Part shown: one piece after another, positions 46,525 to 62,231 of the stretch
Numbering within the stretch: position 1 is the stretch's first letter
Layout of the letters: every line of letters begins with the position of its first letter
Origin: Paraescarpia echinospica
Taxonomy: Eukaryota > Annelida > Polychaeta > Sabellida > Siboglinidae
DNA: 64,000 bases
Assembly (NCBI GenBank): GCA_020002185.1
Contig: CM034531.1
Location: forward strand, 90,030,121-90,094,120
Reading direction: 5' to 3'
Program-made: the position numbers and the translations under genes
The notes under the pieces: model-generated
The model's database searches: none
Told to the model about the DNA's origin: nothing
Seen by the model: only the letters and a program-made list of their open reading frames with translations

Positions 46525-46824
46525 ATCATTTCTTACTTCTGCTTTGAGCTTGTACGCCAGGCCAGGCGGTAACAATGGCAATTAGAAAGAGGACCGGCAG
46601 CAACTGTAACGATGAACAAATCACATATGCGATATATTTCTTGCACCACTGTCAACAAAAGCTGCTGCTGAAATTCAGTTGGACTTCAGGTGTATCTCGA
46701 ATAGGTTCAAAACAATGTATGAATATGCAAACTGTGGTTGTCCTTGTTAGTTTGAAATAATAATGGGATACATCCTCAATACTGAAATGGTGCGGAATAA
46801 TTAGAACCAAAGCTAGACAAAATA
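46525..46824. other. Spacer
   Basis: AT-rich spacer before CR1 copy C; no gene recognised. Confidence 0.4.
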
Positions 46825-47345
46825 TTTGCTATGAGGCCATACCGCAAGACTGACATAGATATGCTAGAAAGAGTACAGAGTAGAGCGACTAAAATAATAC
46901 CAAAACTGAGGGATCTTAGTTATGAAATTCGCCTAATAGAATGTGGTTTAACAACACTAGAAACCAGGAGATTGAGAGGAGATCAGATAGAAGTGTTTAA
47001 AATAATAAATGGTTATGAAAATATTGATAGAAATATTTGTTTCTCAGTTAAGAAAGATAGAAGGACTAGAGTACATGACGTTACATTAGCAAAGGAGCTG
47101 TGTAGATTAGATGTAAGACAGTTCTCATTTTCACAAAGGACTGTAAATGAATGGAACAGAGTTTCTTCTGATTGTGTGGTTGCTAGTAGCGTGAATATGT
47201 TTAAAAATAAAATCGACACGTACCTCAGAAGGACGGGATACACATAGATAAAAGGGTTGGACTCTCGATAAGCCAAAGGCTTCCTTGTCCAACTGCCACC
47301 TAGAGTTAATTCTCTGGGTGGCAATCTTGTTAAATCTTGTTAAAG
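46825..47345 (+). mobile_element. CR1-type LINE, copy C (3' end)
   Basis: The 5'-truncated last 520 bases of the CR1 family. It encodes the ORF2 C-terminus in one open frame (46831-47247) containing DIDMLERVQSRATKIIPKL, LTTLETRRLRGDQIEVFKII, and QFSFSQRTVNEWNRVSSDCV, ending at a stop after a YLRRTGYT block. The tail 'ggcaatcttgttaaatcttgtt' type ends at 47345. This copy supplies the segment deleted from copy B. Confidence 0.9.
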
Positions 47346-48310
47346 ATATACTATAACTATTCTCCAACTTTTACATATATAACAGAGCTACCCACCAACA
47401 TGTACTCGGAGTGTAACGCCACAACATGAAACATGATGAGGTTGTATATCGCATTGTATGACACACACTTAATGTATTTTATGAAGAATACATTGGGCAG
47501 ATCTGGTGAGATATCCAGATAGAACGGTATACATTAATGAACTCACCGAAGTACTCTCCATGCCGATGGATGAAATAGTAGTTCTAGGGTCCACAATTCA
47601 CAATGTTGCAACACGTGTTTGGTACTCAAACTAAACTACAAATCCAACAAGGTTCCGATTAGTCCGGTTCAAATAATTTTTTTATATGAGTATGTTTCGC
47701 CTAAGAGACATAAAGATATTTCGTAACTATTACAGCGCACGTACATAATCAATATCGCATGCACCTAACAATAACAATAGTTCTCATATTCCTTAGACAA
47801 ATACTGCTTTGTAAGCAGGCAATAAAGCAAGCAACCATTAAATCAGAATACGAATATATGCTAATCACTGTTCAAAGTAACTCAAGTATCTCTACATCGG
47901 GAGGAATGTCCAAATTAGATTAAATCTGCACACAAGAAATACTAGAAGGAATTTACTGCCAATATAAAATCGATTTTCCAAAATGACATAGAATTAACCA
48001 GAATCAATTCAAACACGATCAAAACCGTACCTCATTGTCCAAACCTGCATGAACTAATACTGAAAGATATCTGAAAGACGTTTCGTTGAAATGCTTGAGC
48101 GATAACCATACTGGGATGCAATCTTCAATCTACCTTTACAAACTAAGTGTTTTTGTCAACATTGTGGAGTGGCACACTAAATATCAAGACGTCAGTAAGC
48201 ACTTGAAATTCCTAATGACACGTACACTCACGCATTCCCATCGGAAAAGTACGTGAAGGAATTAGGCACGCAGTGTTAGGCCTCATGCACAAGGCCCCCA
48301 TATATGCATA
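47346..48310. other. Intergenic AT-rich DNA
   Basis: No gene was recognised. A signal-peptide exon for the decayed Cx3C copy at 48.5 kb would be expected here or further upstream; none is convincing. Confidence 0.4.
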
Positions 48311-48315
48311 CACAC

Positions 48316-48321
48316 ATACAA

Positions 48322-48396
<75 letters not shown>
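48316..48396. repeat. (CA)n microsatellite
   Basis: CA repeat directly left of the duplicated segment 48398-48528. Confidence 0.95.
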
Positions 48397-48397
<1 letters not shown>

Positions 48398-48400
<3 letters not shown>

Positions 48401-48528
48401 CACAATTGTAGTTACGCATACGTGTTTGTATAGAAACAAGTGCGCGTGATACATGATAGACTACTACATTCGCCGTGATTCAACGTTGCAGTACTACGTG
48501 TTTTGCCTGAAGCACTGTTGGAATATGT
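48398..48528 (+). repeat. Segmental duplication, copy 1
   Basis: About 130 bases, beginning cgcacaattgtagtt, are repeated at 50412-50544 with only a few substitutions. Both copies are preceded directly by a CA-type microsatellite. Confidence 0.9.
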
Positions 48529-48650
48529 CGTTCGACTGCGAGGACGCGTGCACGGTCGAGAAGTTGAGACCTAACCGCCTCGCCTGAGAACAATATATGC
48601 GTTGATATGTGCATTGAATCGGCACTAAAGTCCGAATGAGGACAACAATT
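48492..48650 (+). pseudogene. Cx3C peptide paralogue, decayed last exon
   Basis: After a gttgcag acceptor the sequence reads [20 protein letters not shown], that is Cx3C-6-Cx3C, the first hairpin of the family, then stops at TGA after PNRLA (48586). In another frame just beyond comes ICVDMCIESALKSE, a third Cx3C pair, but the fourth pair is lost. The reading phase at the acceptor differs from the intact gene. It is either a pseudogene with a frameshift or a shortened one-hairpin member. Confidence 0.6.
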
Positions 48651-48759
48651 CAAGCTATGTTACTAAATAGACAATATATGTGTTTCATAGCTGAATTAAA
48701 GTGAAATACGAAACAAATATCATGTTTATGCTTGTATGATTCACGTTATCCGCTACTTA

Positions 48760-48795
<36 letters not shown>

Positions 48796-50255
48796 CTCAA
48801 CACACCACTGCAGGCGCGCAATATCTACTTGCACCATTTTGTTATGTCCAAGTCAGTCAGTCAGTCAGTCAGTCAAATTACCTGTATATAGACGGCCGCT
48901 GTCGTTCCAAAATAGTTGTAAAACAGGGAACATGTATGTTTCTATTGATATATAGTGGTGAAAACAATTCAACCACAAACAACAAGAAACCACTTGTCGG
49001 CAGATTGTGACTCTGTTCAGGCATTTTATGAGATGGTAAAATGAGTATGGAGACATTCCACCTGCATTAAAAGAATGTGTAAGTGAAAGGGAGAAAACAG
49101 TTATTGAGCAATTTCTACTCAGACCCCACGTTGCGAAGTAAACAAATACAATGGCTGCCACACTGAACAAATCTAAAAATTACTGGCAAAACGCTAATCA
49201 TTTATTACTACATTACACTTCCAATAAATAACAGCCAAATATTGAACAATGATATTTATTACTTGATAGACCCGTGCTTAATTCACAACTAAATATGGTG
49301 TACAGGTTTGTCATTATTATAAAAGTGAACTGCTTTCTGATACAATACAAATACGTTATTGGGATATAATTAGTCGGTTATAGTTAATTGGTTCACAAAC
49401 CAATGCAAGTTATTATGACATGTGCAGTGGACATTCTGAGTCGGGATATTTACTGTTGACTGATTCCCTAGCTAGCAGTTCCTTTTTTTTCTCAGATAGT
49501 CGTCATCAATAGAAATGTCCGTAACTTTTGTAATCTAGCAACCCGGCTTGCACACTTCATATATTGGCTACATTCACTTGGTGGCGATACCCTCGAGACA
49601 CTACCTGACAGTTGAGGGTCGCTCGGTGTTCTGTAAACATCCAAGTTACGACGGATATACTCAAGTGCAAGTCTATTGTCAATCATAACATAGAAAGTAA
49701 CTGGCGCATATGTGCAACGTGTAAAATGCGTTATGTTGCGTTTTACATTGACAATGTGAGTTTATGTGTAATCTAGCTTTGCCACCCAGCGTTGCACATT
49801 GTGAAATAGCAACCGAGAGTGTTTTGTACTTAAAGCCGCGTTTATACAAACTGATCATATAATGCGTTCTATCGGAGCTAGCATATGCACGTTGATGCAT
49901 TCAACGACGGGCGACACAATTACACCCCACGACGCAGTTGTAGGTCTAACACCTACAGTGTATTTCCATTTACAGTCCCCTTTGGGTAGGTCCCTGTTTG
50001 ATCACTATTAGAGACGGTAAGAGGAGCAGCCAGCAAGAGCGCAATCTTCACTCAAACTGCTTGCCAACTAGCAGTCCGCACAGGATCTAAGGACGTGGAT
50101 GATGGGACACAAACATAGCACGACAAACACGTTTCCAGTTATGGTTTAGAGGTATTCGAAACAAAGCTGAAACAAAATATCAGGTCTCCATTGGGAACAG
50201 ATATCGTATTTGGGGAGGTTCTTGTTATGAACTCAGGTTAGGATATTTGAGAGGG
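48651..50255. other. Intergenic DNA with microsatellites
   Basis: (TA)n at 48756-48795 and (GTCA)n at 48852-48875. Weak frames at 49492-49900 on the minus strand show no recognisable family. No gene is called. Confidence 0.45.
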
Positions 50256-50265
50256 TGTTCCAAAC

Positions 50266-50410
50266 TCACGCACACACGCACACACGCGCACACGCGCACA
50301 CGCGCACACGCACACACGCACACACGCACACACGCACACACGCACACACGCACGCACGCACGCACGCACCCATGCACGCACGCACACACGCACACACGCA
50401 CACACGCACA
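50266..50410. repeat. (CACACG)n minisatellite
   Basis: CA repeat with regular CG interruptions, directly left of the second duplicated segment. Confidence 0.9.
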
Positions 50411-50411
50411 G

Positions 50412-50544
50412 GCACGCACAATTGTAGTTACGCATACGTGTTTGTATAGAAACAAGTGCGTGTGATACATGTTACACTACTACATTCGCCGTGATTCAAC
50501 GTTACAGTACTACGTGTTTTGCCTGAAGCACTGTTGGAATATGT
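50412..50544 (+). repeat. Segmental duplication, copy 2
   Basis: Near-identical to 48398-48528, including the splice acceptor and the first 12 codons of the Cx3C exon. Confidence 0.9.
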
Positions 50545-50561
50545 GTGTAGGTGTGTGGTAG
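50508..50561 (+). pseudogene. Truncated Cx3C exon in the duplicate
   Basis: The exon start of the 48.49-kb copy is repeated here ([12 protein letters not shown]) but after ATG the sequence runs into a GTGT-rich tract and a stop at 50559. Only one Cx3C pair survives, so it is a dead fragment. Confidence 0.75.
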
Positions 50562-50578
50562 TATGCGTTCATTCACCA

Positions 50579-54440
<3,862 letters not shown>

Positions 54441-54448
54441 GAGAATAC

Positions 54449-54569
<121 letters not shown>

Positions 54570-54854
54570 GCATAAATAGAAAACAAGCATAATGTGATAT
54601 TCTCTGATACGCCCAGTGTAAGTATTTGTGGATATGCCTCTCAACCTGTTCAGTCAAAAAGCTAATTACGTTCAGGCTAATTTAGCCTTATTAAGAGCCG
54701 AAGTTGCATTCGATTTCCTTCGAGAGACTGTACGAATATTTACTGACCCAAGTGTGTCGTTAGTTAACCGCCTGCATACAGCCGCCGGGTATTCACCTAT
54801 ATGGACGAATGGATTGCGGCCACATGGAGTGAAAGCTGTAATTCGGTTGGATAT

Positions 54855-55118
54855 GTGTGTGTGCCCAAGCGTGCGTGTGTGTGATTGTGTGTTTGTGTGT
54901 TTGTGGGTTTGTGTGTTTGTGTGCTTGTGTGTTTGTGTGCTTGTGTGCTTGTGTGCTTGTGTGTTTGTGTGTGTGTGCTTGTGTGCTTGTGTGCTTGTAT
55001 GCTTGTGTGCGTTTGTGTGTCTGTGTGCGTTTGCGTGCGCTTGTGTTTGTGTGTTTGTGTTTTTGTGTTTTTGTGTGTTTGTGTGTTTGTGTGTGTGTGT
55101 GAGTGTGTGAGTTTGTAT
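54855..55118. repeat. GT-rich minisatellite (gtgtgcttgt / gtgtgtttgt units)
   Basis: About 260 bases built from roughly 8-10-base units such as gtgtgcttgt and gtgtgtttgt. Long Cys/Val and His/Thr frames on both strands are products of the repeat. Confidence 0.93.
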
Positions 55119-57380
55119 AAGTGTGACACATCCCATAAATATAGGTCCTGCCATGGTGCTTGATTCTGGTGACATTGTTATGGTAAGAGCAGGCTGAACT
55201 GTGGACGGCACTGATAACGAAAGAACTGTTAACTATATTAACTGACTTATATTACAACACGTACACACACACGCACACATACACAGAAACACACACTCAC
55301 ACACAAAAGAGAAGTCGACGTCGACGGTATTATGTCCATATGATTTGTTTATGTGCTGGACGCTGCTGCCCAGATACACAATGCAGCATTTTAGTTGGGA
55401 ACGTTAACGAACAGTGAATGTCGCGTACAAAACACTTGATCTCTGTCATCGTAACTGTTAGCAATTTCAGCGCTGTAGGTGTCGGTATCGTCCATACGTC
55501 GTTGTGTTTACTCAGCGTGTTTGTTCATCAAAAATGTCATTATGATATATTTAAAGCAATTGAACATCGTGATGTATGTAGTGGCGTCTAGTCTGTACGT
55601 ATATAGATAACTGAGGTACATACACACGCATGCACGCACACCTACACGCATGCACACACGCACACACACAAACAAACAAATGCAACATAATATAAATGTG
55701 TGTGAGAATGCGTGCGTACGTGCATGTGTGCGTGTGCGTGTTAGTATAGTGTGTGTATGCCTAAAGGCAAAATTCGCAGATCACTTCAGCTATTTTTGCC
55801 GCGATAGCCACCGTTATTTTGTTACGGCGATACTGTTTTATGCCGGTGTATTATAGTATCGTGACTCCATAGTAAATTGACCCCCCCCGGTCGAATTACT
55901 ATGAAATATCATGATCGGGGGATTGAAATGCTATTATAGTATCGTGACCCCCTTGTGGTATTTTTGACCCCCTCTTATTCTAACACCAAGTTTTACCAAT
56001 ATATGTTATAATACAGATTTGCAATAAATACGCTTTTGTTTCACAGTTTGCACGACACTGGGTACCAAATGCTCCCTTTTTTCAGCTGTTTAGACATACG
56101 TTGTACTAGCAATTTTCTTATTGATGAAATAGTTCCATAAACATTCATATCATTTTACTACAATTGTCTTCATTGCTAAGATAAGATGTTGTTTATTATC
56201 CCCATGGGGAAATTATCTGAGCGGTTGACATTCATAAATAATAGTGCTATATATAAAATATTAATACAATAAAATCGTTTTATATATATATATATATACA
56301 CACGAAGGAAGTGAATTAAATCACAGTGAGATAGTATATCAAATATTCATACATAATGCCACAAAATTACTTCAATAAATTATTCAACTACGCAATTGCA
56401 GTATGTCGAGACTGGAAGCAGCATTACACCCATGTGTAGTCAAACCCTACTGTTAAGTGTAACCGATGTCTCGATACCATATGTGCAACCGGCTTCAACG
56501 GAGGGAAGTACAGTCTGTTAGTATACGTTTCAGATAGATCCTTTTTTTAAATTACCACAACAATTTACCCTTGATACCATATTAATTCTACTATCGCTCT
56601 TTCTGTGTGTTAGCAGTCCCCTCGATTCATCTTATTTTTGTGTTAACAGTCCCAAAATCGCGATGTAATGTTACCATTGCGATTTATTTCCCACACAATG
56701 TGTGTGCGGGAGTGTGTGCGTGCGTCCGTGTGTATGTTTGTTCCTTGTCTAATTTCCACGCCAGTCAATATTTAGATAAAACGATTCGTATATTTTCAAT
56801 TGTAACATTCCACATTGCCGTAACCCCACCAACTGGGTGACCATGTATTATTCCATGTATTATTACATCCGAGTATTCAAGTAAAATATAAAATCAATCA
56901 CACACATATCATATTATTATATATAGTTAATTGATTTATTTCAAAAACAATAAACTGATATATGTAGAGAATATTATTGATTAAGAAAATATAACAGCCC
57001 ATTATTCTATAGCCTTTCCTATATTAAAAAAAATATTATCTCAACTACTAGTTTCGTATTATGTATTTCTGCTAAACGTGTAATTAATAAAGTAGTTTCC
57101 CATGGAAGTTTGTGATAATTAATTTATTAGGGTCGAAACATAAAACATAAACCAAGGCACCGAAACAACGGTACCACTTCGGCGACGATACCACTTCAGC
57201 AAATTTGTTTTTAATACGCCGCCAATGCGACCAAATTATCCCGCTGAAGCGACCAAATTTGTCCGCCTAGCCGAAGAGGTAACGCATTTGAAGCGTCTTA
57301 TTTGCAAAAGCAAACTACAAAAAAGCGAATCGTTGCTGATGTTGAAAACCACGTGTCGATCGACACGCACTTCCATCGTA
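55119..57380. other. Intergenic DNA
   Basis: Short CA tracts at 55264-55305 and 55625-55680. A small inverted-repeat-like block occurs around 55850-55975 with 'atagtatcgtgac' repeated at 55853 and 55936 and C-runs. (TA)n at 56278-56296. No gene was found. Confidence 0.45.
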
Positions 57381-57386
57381 AGTAGA

Positions 57387-58790
57387 AATGGAGGTCGAGG
57401 AATATCAGTTGATTAAGAAGTTCCTGTCATGTTCAGCGGGGTTCCGAAAATGGCCTCCGTCAGGCAACACCAAGGTCAAGAAGACGACCTTTCGTCGAAA
57501 GTACGCCATGTTTTTCTCTGTATGAATGTTATGGATAATCTAGTTCAGTTTCTTAGGTACGTTTCTTGTGTTGACATTTAACGAGTCTAGTTATAGAATG
57601 TATTTGTTTTTATTTTAATGGCAGTCTTATCGTGGGGTATAAGGCCCATATACGTGGCAAAACGCCCTGAGGTAGACGTTTGCAATATTATTATTTCTCT
57701 ATTTTTATATTATCATAATATTTTGTAGGAAAGAACAGATTATCTAATTTAAATAAAGGGGTCATCTCAAATCGTAAAACAAGTGATTGATTTTGTTTTT
57801 AGATAGCTCCTTCATTTTATTATTTCTTTTGACGAGACCTTAAATGTTGTGTATGCGTGCTTATAGTGAAGTGTTGCTGTTATTGCTGGTTCGTGTGATG
57901 TATGCCAACGACAGAATCCTCTGCATAAGACACCAGCCGAGCTAAACCCCGTGCCGGTCCCAGACACGGCGTTCAAACAGTTTGGGATGGATCTCGTCGG
58001 TCCATTGCAAGAAACAAAGAAAGAAAAAAGTACATCGTTGCTTTGACTGATTACCTTACTAATGACCAGAGACTCGCGCCATCCCATCTAAGCATGCGGC
58101 ACACACTGTTGACTTCATCATCGACAACATCTGCCAATATGTAGTTATGGATACAATCACTAATGACCAGGGTCGTAAGTTTTGTAACGAGATCAACGAT
58201 ACAATCTGTAACCGGCTCGCCATTACAACATTACAACGGCGTATAACCCGAAAGCAAATGGTCTCACTGAAAGGTACAACCAGACGCTTGCCATCTGTCA
58301 GGTCAAGTTCTGCAATGAAGGCCAGAACGAATGAGACCAGCACATAGCCCCAGTGATCTTGGCATACAGAATGTCCATCCAAAAGTCGACAAAAGAGACG
58401 CCATTTTATCTGCTTTCGGAAAGAAATCGAGACCCCCAATAGAGGTGGATTTCCTTGTGGAAGAAGCCGACGACGTCTCTGGAACTGTGGACCAGCTGCT
58501 TGCAAACCGAATCGAAGCCTTACTGCCATTGATGACCTACCAGACGAAGGCAAAGGTGAATATCCAGATAGCGCAAAAGAAACAAAAGGAGTACTTCGAC
58601 AGCAGATTTAAGGCCCCTGCATACATCACCGGAGACGAAGTGCTTCTCAAAAACAGTCAGAGGGATCACAGAATGGGAGGTAAACTGGAATTGAGATGGA
58701 CGGGTCGGTTTCCAATTGAAGAGATTCATGCAAAAGGTAAACTGTGTGAGAATCAAGCCATACCAACCACCAATCAGCAACGACAGCAAT
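57387..58790 (+). pseudogene. Ginger-type DDE integrase (broken)
   Basis: Blocks in order: an N-terminal module from the ATG at 57387 (EEYQLIKKFLS, KKTTFRRKYAMFF); after a gap, the zinc-finger end CQRQNPLHKTPAELNPVPVP (57904); FGMDLVGPLQET with the first catalytic Asp (57981); KKYIVALTDYL (58026); TNDQGRKFCNEI with the second Asp (58160); ANGLTERYNQTL with the catalytic Glu (58260); ILAYRMSIQKSTKETPF (58354); KVNIQIAQKKQKEYFDSRF (58553); and a GPY/F-like KLELRWTGRFPIEEI (58683), where the usual GPF reads GRF. Frameshifts are present near 58.06, 58.25 and 58.4 kb. All three catalytic acids are kept. Confidence 0.78.
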
Positions 58791-58949
58791 GATTGTGTCG
58801 AAACCAGAGAAGAACACAAGGGAACTGCGACGTTTAGTCAGATTGATGGGGAGTGGCAAGAGCAACGTGCGCATGTACTTGCTGGCATGCCAGTCTACAG
58901 CCACATTCACATTGGACCAGAGAGGGAGATCGACATTAATCAGCCATCT

Positions 58950-59354
58950 CCAAAGACCGTACTTATGCGAGACGGAAATTGTCTTTTTCGAAGTATTAAC
59001 TATGTCCTGTCCGGTGCACAGGTGTTTCACAAAGACCTGCTTGTGACGCACATGGAGGAGGGCAAGTCAACCATAATATACACAATCGCTAGAAATACCG
59101 ATTATGCAACGAAATTCAATATGGCGAGCTTGGAGTGTACGGAACAAATGTCGAGATATTTGCTTTTGCAAGTATCCTACCACGAAGATCTATGTTCTCT
59201 CACGGTACGGGAGGAACAAGAATGACGCTGTGGAATACAAATGGCAGTGCTATGGCCCACATCCACAGCTCTCAACAGCATTCACATTGTCAGCAAAGGC
59301 AATTTACATCAGTCCATCAACAAACACGTCGAACCAGTAGTGTGCATGGAATAA
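58950..59354 (+). pseudogene. OTU cysteine protease domain C-terminal to the integrase
   Basis: The frame from 58716 runs into RDGNCLFRSINYVLSGAQ (58970), the D-G-N-C active-site block of OTU deubiquitinase-like proteases with Asp and nucleophilic Cys kept. After a frameshift near 59135 comes TNVEIFAFASILPR, and after another, near 59300, a KHVEPVVCME block with the catalytic His, then TAA at 59352. OTU domains remove ubiquitin-like modifiers; in Ginger-type elements the role is unknown. The domain has the expected length of about 130 residues, but two frameshifts make it non-functional here. Confidence 0.82.
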
Positions 59355-60390
59355 GTGTTCTAGTTGAATATTAGAATGTGTTCAGAGTGATCAGATCATC
59401 AACAAACACCACAATGTAGAATATAGTTGTGTTGTACTGTGTAGAACACTAGTGTGTTAACCTTGTTGCACTTGCACAGAGCTTGTGTTGATATAATACG
59501 AATATGAGTTAAAAAGAGCTTGACTATAATCGTTTGTGTGTAGATATGTACACCAAAATATACAACAATAGAAAAGTTGCATTGTGGTAATTTGTGCGCG
59601 TATGCTTAGAATGGTTTTGATGACAATTCTGGATTATTTATTTGAATCTTAATGTTTAATTTTCTGCATTGTAGTATATGTTTTATGAGCGGTAGTGGTG
59701 GTATTGTTACGTTATTGCTTCGAAAACAGTTGATTATTATATGTCAGCATGTTTATTTGCACTTTTTAAACTTTATGTTCTGGTTTGAAAATCATCCCAA
59801 ATGTACTAAGCTTCTTGTGCTACACATGCCTACAGCTTATGTTGATAGAGTGCAATCAATCAATTAAGAGCTAAACAATAGTTGACGTTAATTTGGTTTA
59901 ATATGTTTTGTATATTGCATTTTAATAATACATTTTTGTAGCGAAAAAAGATAAGCCATAACATTGTCGCAGGCAAGGTTCCCGGACTTGTAATAATGAG
60001 TGGCTTACACACACTTAATAATTATCCATACTTGATATAGATTATCTTGTTATGGTTATCACATGATATCACATGATCCCAATCGACTGCTCAAGTCTTA
60101 GAAAGGTCATCTGTAGTATCATAACAGTGTGGTTCCCACCCTGTCCATTTAACAATATTTGCGAAATATTATAACTTTTTTATGCAGTCCTACAGGGGAA
60201 TGTCCGGAGAGAGTGTATTACTGGGACATGCCTGGGTGGTACAGAAGCCTCAAGTTTGAAGAACAATTTGGTCTAATGAACAACTAGAACGGCGAAAAGA
60301 AGGGTGACGAATGAGCTGAAAGAAGAGGTTACGATGCTATATGACTGAGGGGGGAGAATAGTGAAAGGCAGGATGGTAATGTGGATGGTC
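59355..60390. other. Intergenic DNA
   Basis: AT-rich; no gene recognised. Confidence 0.4.
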
Positions 60391-60397
60391 AGGTGAT

Positions 60398-61015
60398 GTG
60401 GATCTACTAAAACTGGATGACATCTTTACTTGTCAATGTTTAACTTTTTTTCAAAAATTTGTACATAGACGCGTTCCTATATTTTTCCAATGGCTATTTT
60501 TACAAAATGCTACTTATCATGATTATCCTACAAGACAAAATCATCAAATTATTATCCCACACAGTCATACTTCGAGACCCGGAAAACGTATTACATACCA
60601 CCTACTAGTTTTATTTAGAAAAATTCCACCCTGCATTTCAGACAAAATGTACACACATAGTTTCTGCAGCTTCTCTAAATACACTAGAAAGTACTTACTG
60701 ACATTTTACAAAGACAATTGCACGGACAGAAACGCTACATATGCAGTTAGCCTACCAACATATATCATATACTCTTTTTATTTATTAAAGCAGCTTGTAG
60801 CTTTAACTTAATATATGGATGTACACCACAATGTGAGTAAAAAAAAAATTGTCTTGTAAAAATTACCAGTGGGTATCTTTCAAGTTCAGCGGCACATTTC
60901 AAAGCCTTAGTGAGAGTCTCCCGACAGTTTTTTTTAATGAAAATATTCTTACATGTTTTGTATTAATTTGTATTATATCTGTCCAATAAAGATGTTCCTT
61001 CCTTCCTTCCTTCCT

Positions 61016-61016
<1 letters not shown>
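60398..61016 (+). mobile_element. LINE 3' end (C-terminus of ORF2 and tail)
   Basis: The frame 60398-60811 starts LLKLDDIFTCQCLTFFQKF and continues with YPTRQNHQ and IPPCISDKM, matching the generic LINE C-terminal pattern (L.DI...Q...F, Y.TR, P..I). After the stop comes an untranslated tail ending in aataaagatgttcc and the (CCTT)n repeat at 61001-61016, typical of LINE tails. It is 5'-truncated. Confidence 0.68.
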
Positions 61017-61085
<69 letters not shown>

Positions 61086-61120
61086 ATATATATAAATATT
61101 ATATATATATATATATAGCA
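61017..61120. repeat. (TA)n microsatellite
   Basis: About 65 bases of pure TA followed by interrupted TA. Confidence 0.97.
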
Positions 61121-61239
61121 TCGGCAAAACTATCCTTTGTGAGAGATAGGATATACAACCTCCAAATATATACCAAGTATAGCAAAGTAAACTAAAGGGC
61201 AGCTTCTATCCCGAGAGACAATGCTTGTGTGGGATTGAA

Positions 61240-61396
<157 letters not shown>

Positions 61397-61799
61397 GTAG
61401 GTCACATGGTCTGCCAACATTGTGGTTTGTCTACACCTGACTCTCGATATTAACCTGCGGGAAAGAAAAGAACAAAAATGTTGTGGTTAGACCGACAGAA
61501 CTAAGCCAATTGGAAGAAATGTGTACTCGGAGTTGGGACTGTACTTTTAAAATCGGATCTTAACGTGAGTTTATGGAACATTTTATATGATTGTGGTCAG
61601 ACTACATTTTATCGCCCAGTATTGACTGGGTTCTACCTGTAATATTGCATAAGACTGCCGTGCTACGGCTTTGTTCTTCGGACCGTGAACGGACAGGTCA
61701 CGCTCAAGCGCCCGTCAGCATGACAACCATTATGATTCGAACAATGCAAGTGATCACATTGCCAACTGCAGATCCTCGGTCCGTGGTCAGTGTGCTGCC

Positions 61800-62110
61800 G
61801 AAGTTCAGACAGACGACCAAACTCACATCGTATGCAATGGTATACTTGCAATGGTACATATACGCTGGTAAAGTTGTGCGTAGACCACTTCACTTCCAGC
61901 GAGATCGTAGTAGCCAAGCAGACCCTATACGAATGCGAAGTCGTCAAGAATTTTGCTCTGCGTCAGGGCCGGCGCCGGCAAGGGCATCATAAAGAGAAAA
62001 ACAACATTGAAGATATACTGATGGCGCTACACAAGTCGCCTAGGGGACTGCCAGTGTTTGCGGTTACTGATTTGTTCACCTCAATACACGAGGGGAACTT
62101 CCGGTGGTGA
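61800..62110 (+). pseudogene. Unidentified conserved-looking fragment
   Basis: A plus-strand frame ending at 62110 reads KLCVDHFTSSEIVVAKQTL, then NNIEDILMALHKSPRGLPVF and AVTDLFTSI. The arrangement of helices (HFT..EI..AK..L..., R..R..., DI..AL......PVF....L) resembles a domain seen in many uncharacterised invertebrate proteins, often near mobile elements. The upstream part (from about 61663) is frame-broken. No function can be given. Confidence 0.4.
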
Positions 62111-62231
62111 ATTGGTTTGAATTTGGTGCAGCAAACTTGCGAAAATATAAGGATATTTGATCAAGAGAAGTGATATTATTGAGTGTATAGCATACATAAC
62201 GTAATTATAGATATATATTAAGCAATATTTG

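Larger units (their letters stand above)
57387..59354 (+). mobile_element. Ginger/GIN-type integrase element with OTU protease domain
   Basis: A single plus-strand coding series contains an N-terminal module, a zinc-finger/DDE integrase, a GPY/F-like module and a C-terminal OTU cysteine protease. This combination is characteristic of Ginger-type cut-and-paste elements (and the related GIN/KRBA2 genes) rather than LTR retrotransposons: no protease-RT-RNase H precedes the integrase. Terminal inverted repeats were not located by eye. The series contains frameshifts and stops. Confidence 0.72.

Noticed and set aside
54672..55211. His/Thr-rich 179-codon frame and overlapping Cys/Val frames
   Set aside because: They arise from the GT-rich minisatellite; composition is purely repeat-driven.
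57890..58790. Ty3/Gypsy LTR retrotransposon
   Set aside because: No protease, reverse transcriptase or RNase H precedes the integrase, and the OTU domain downstream points to a Ginger-type element.
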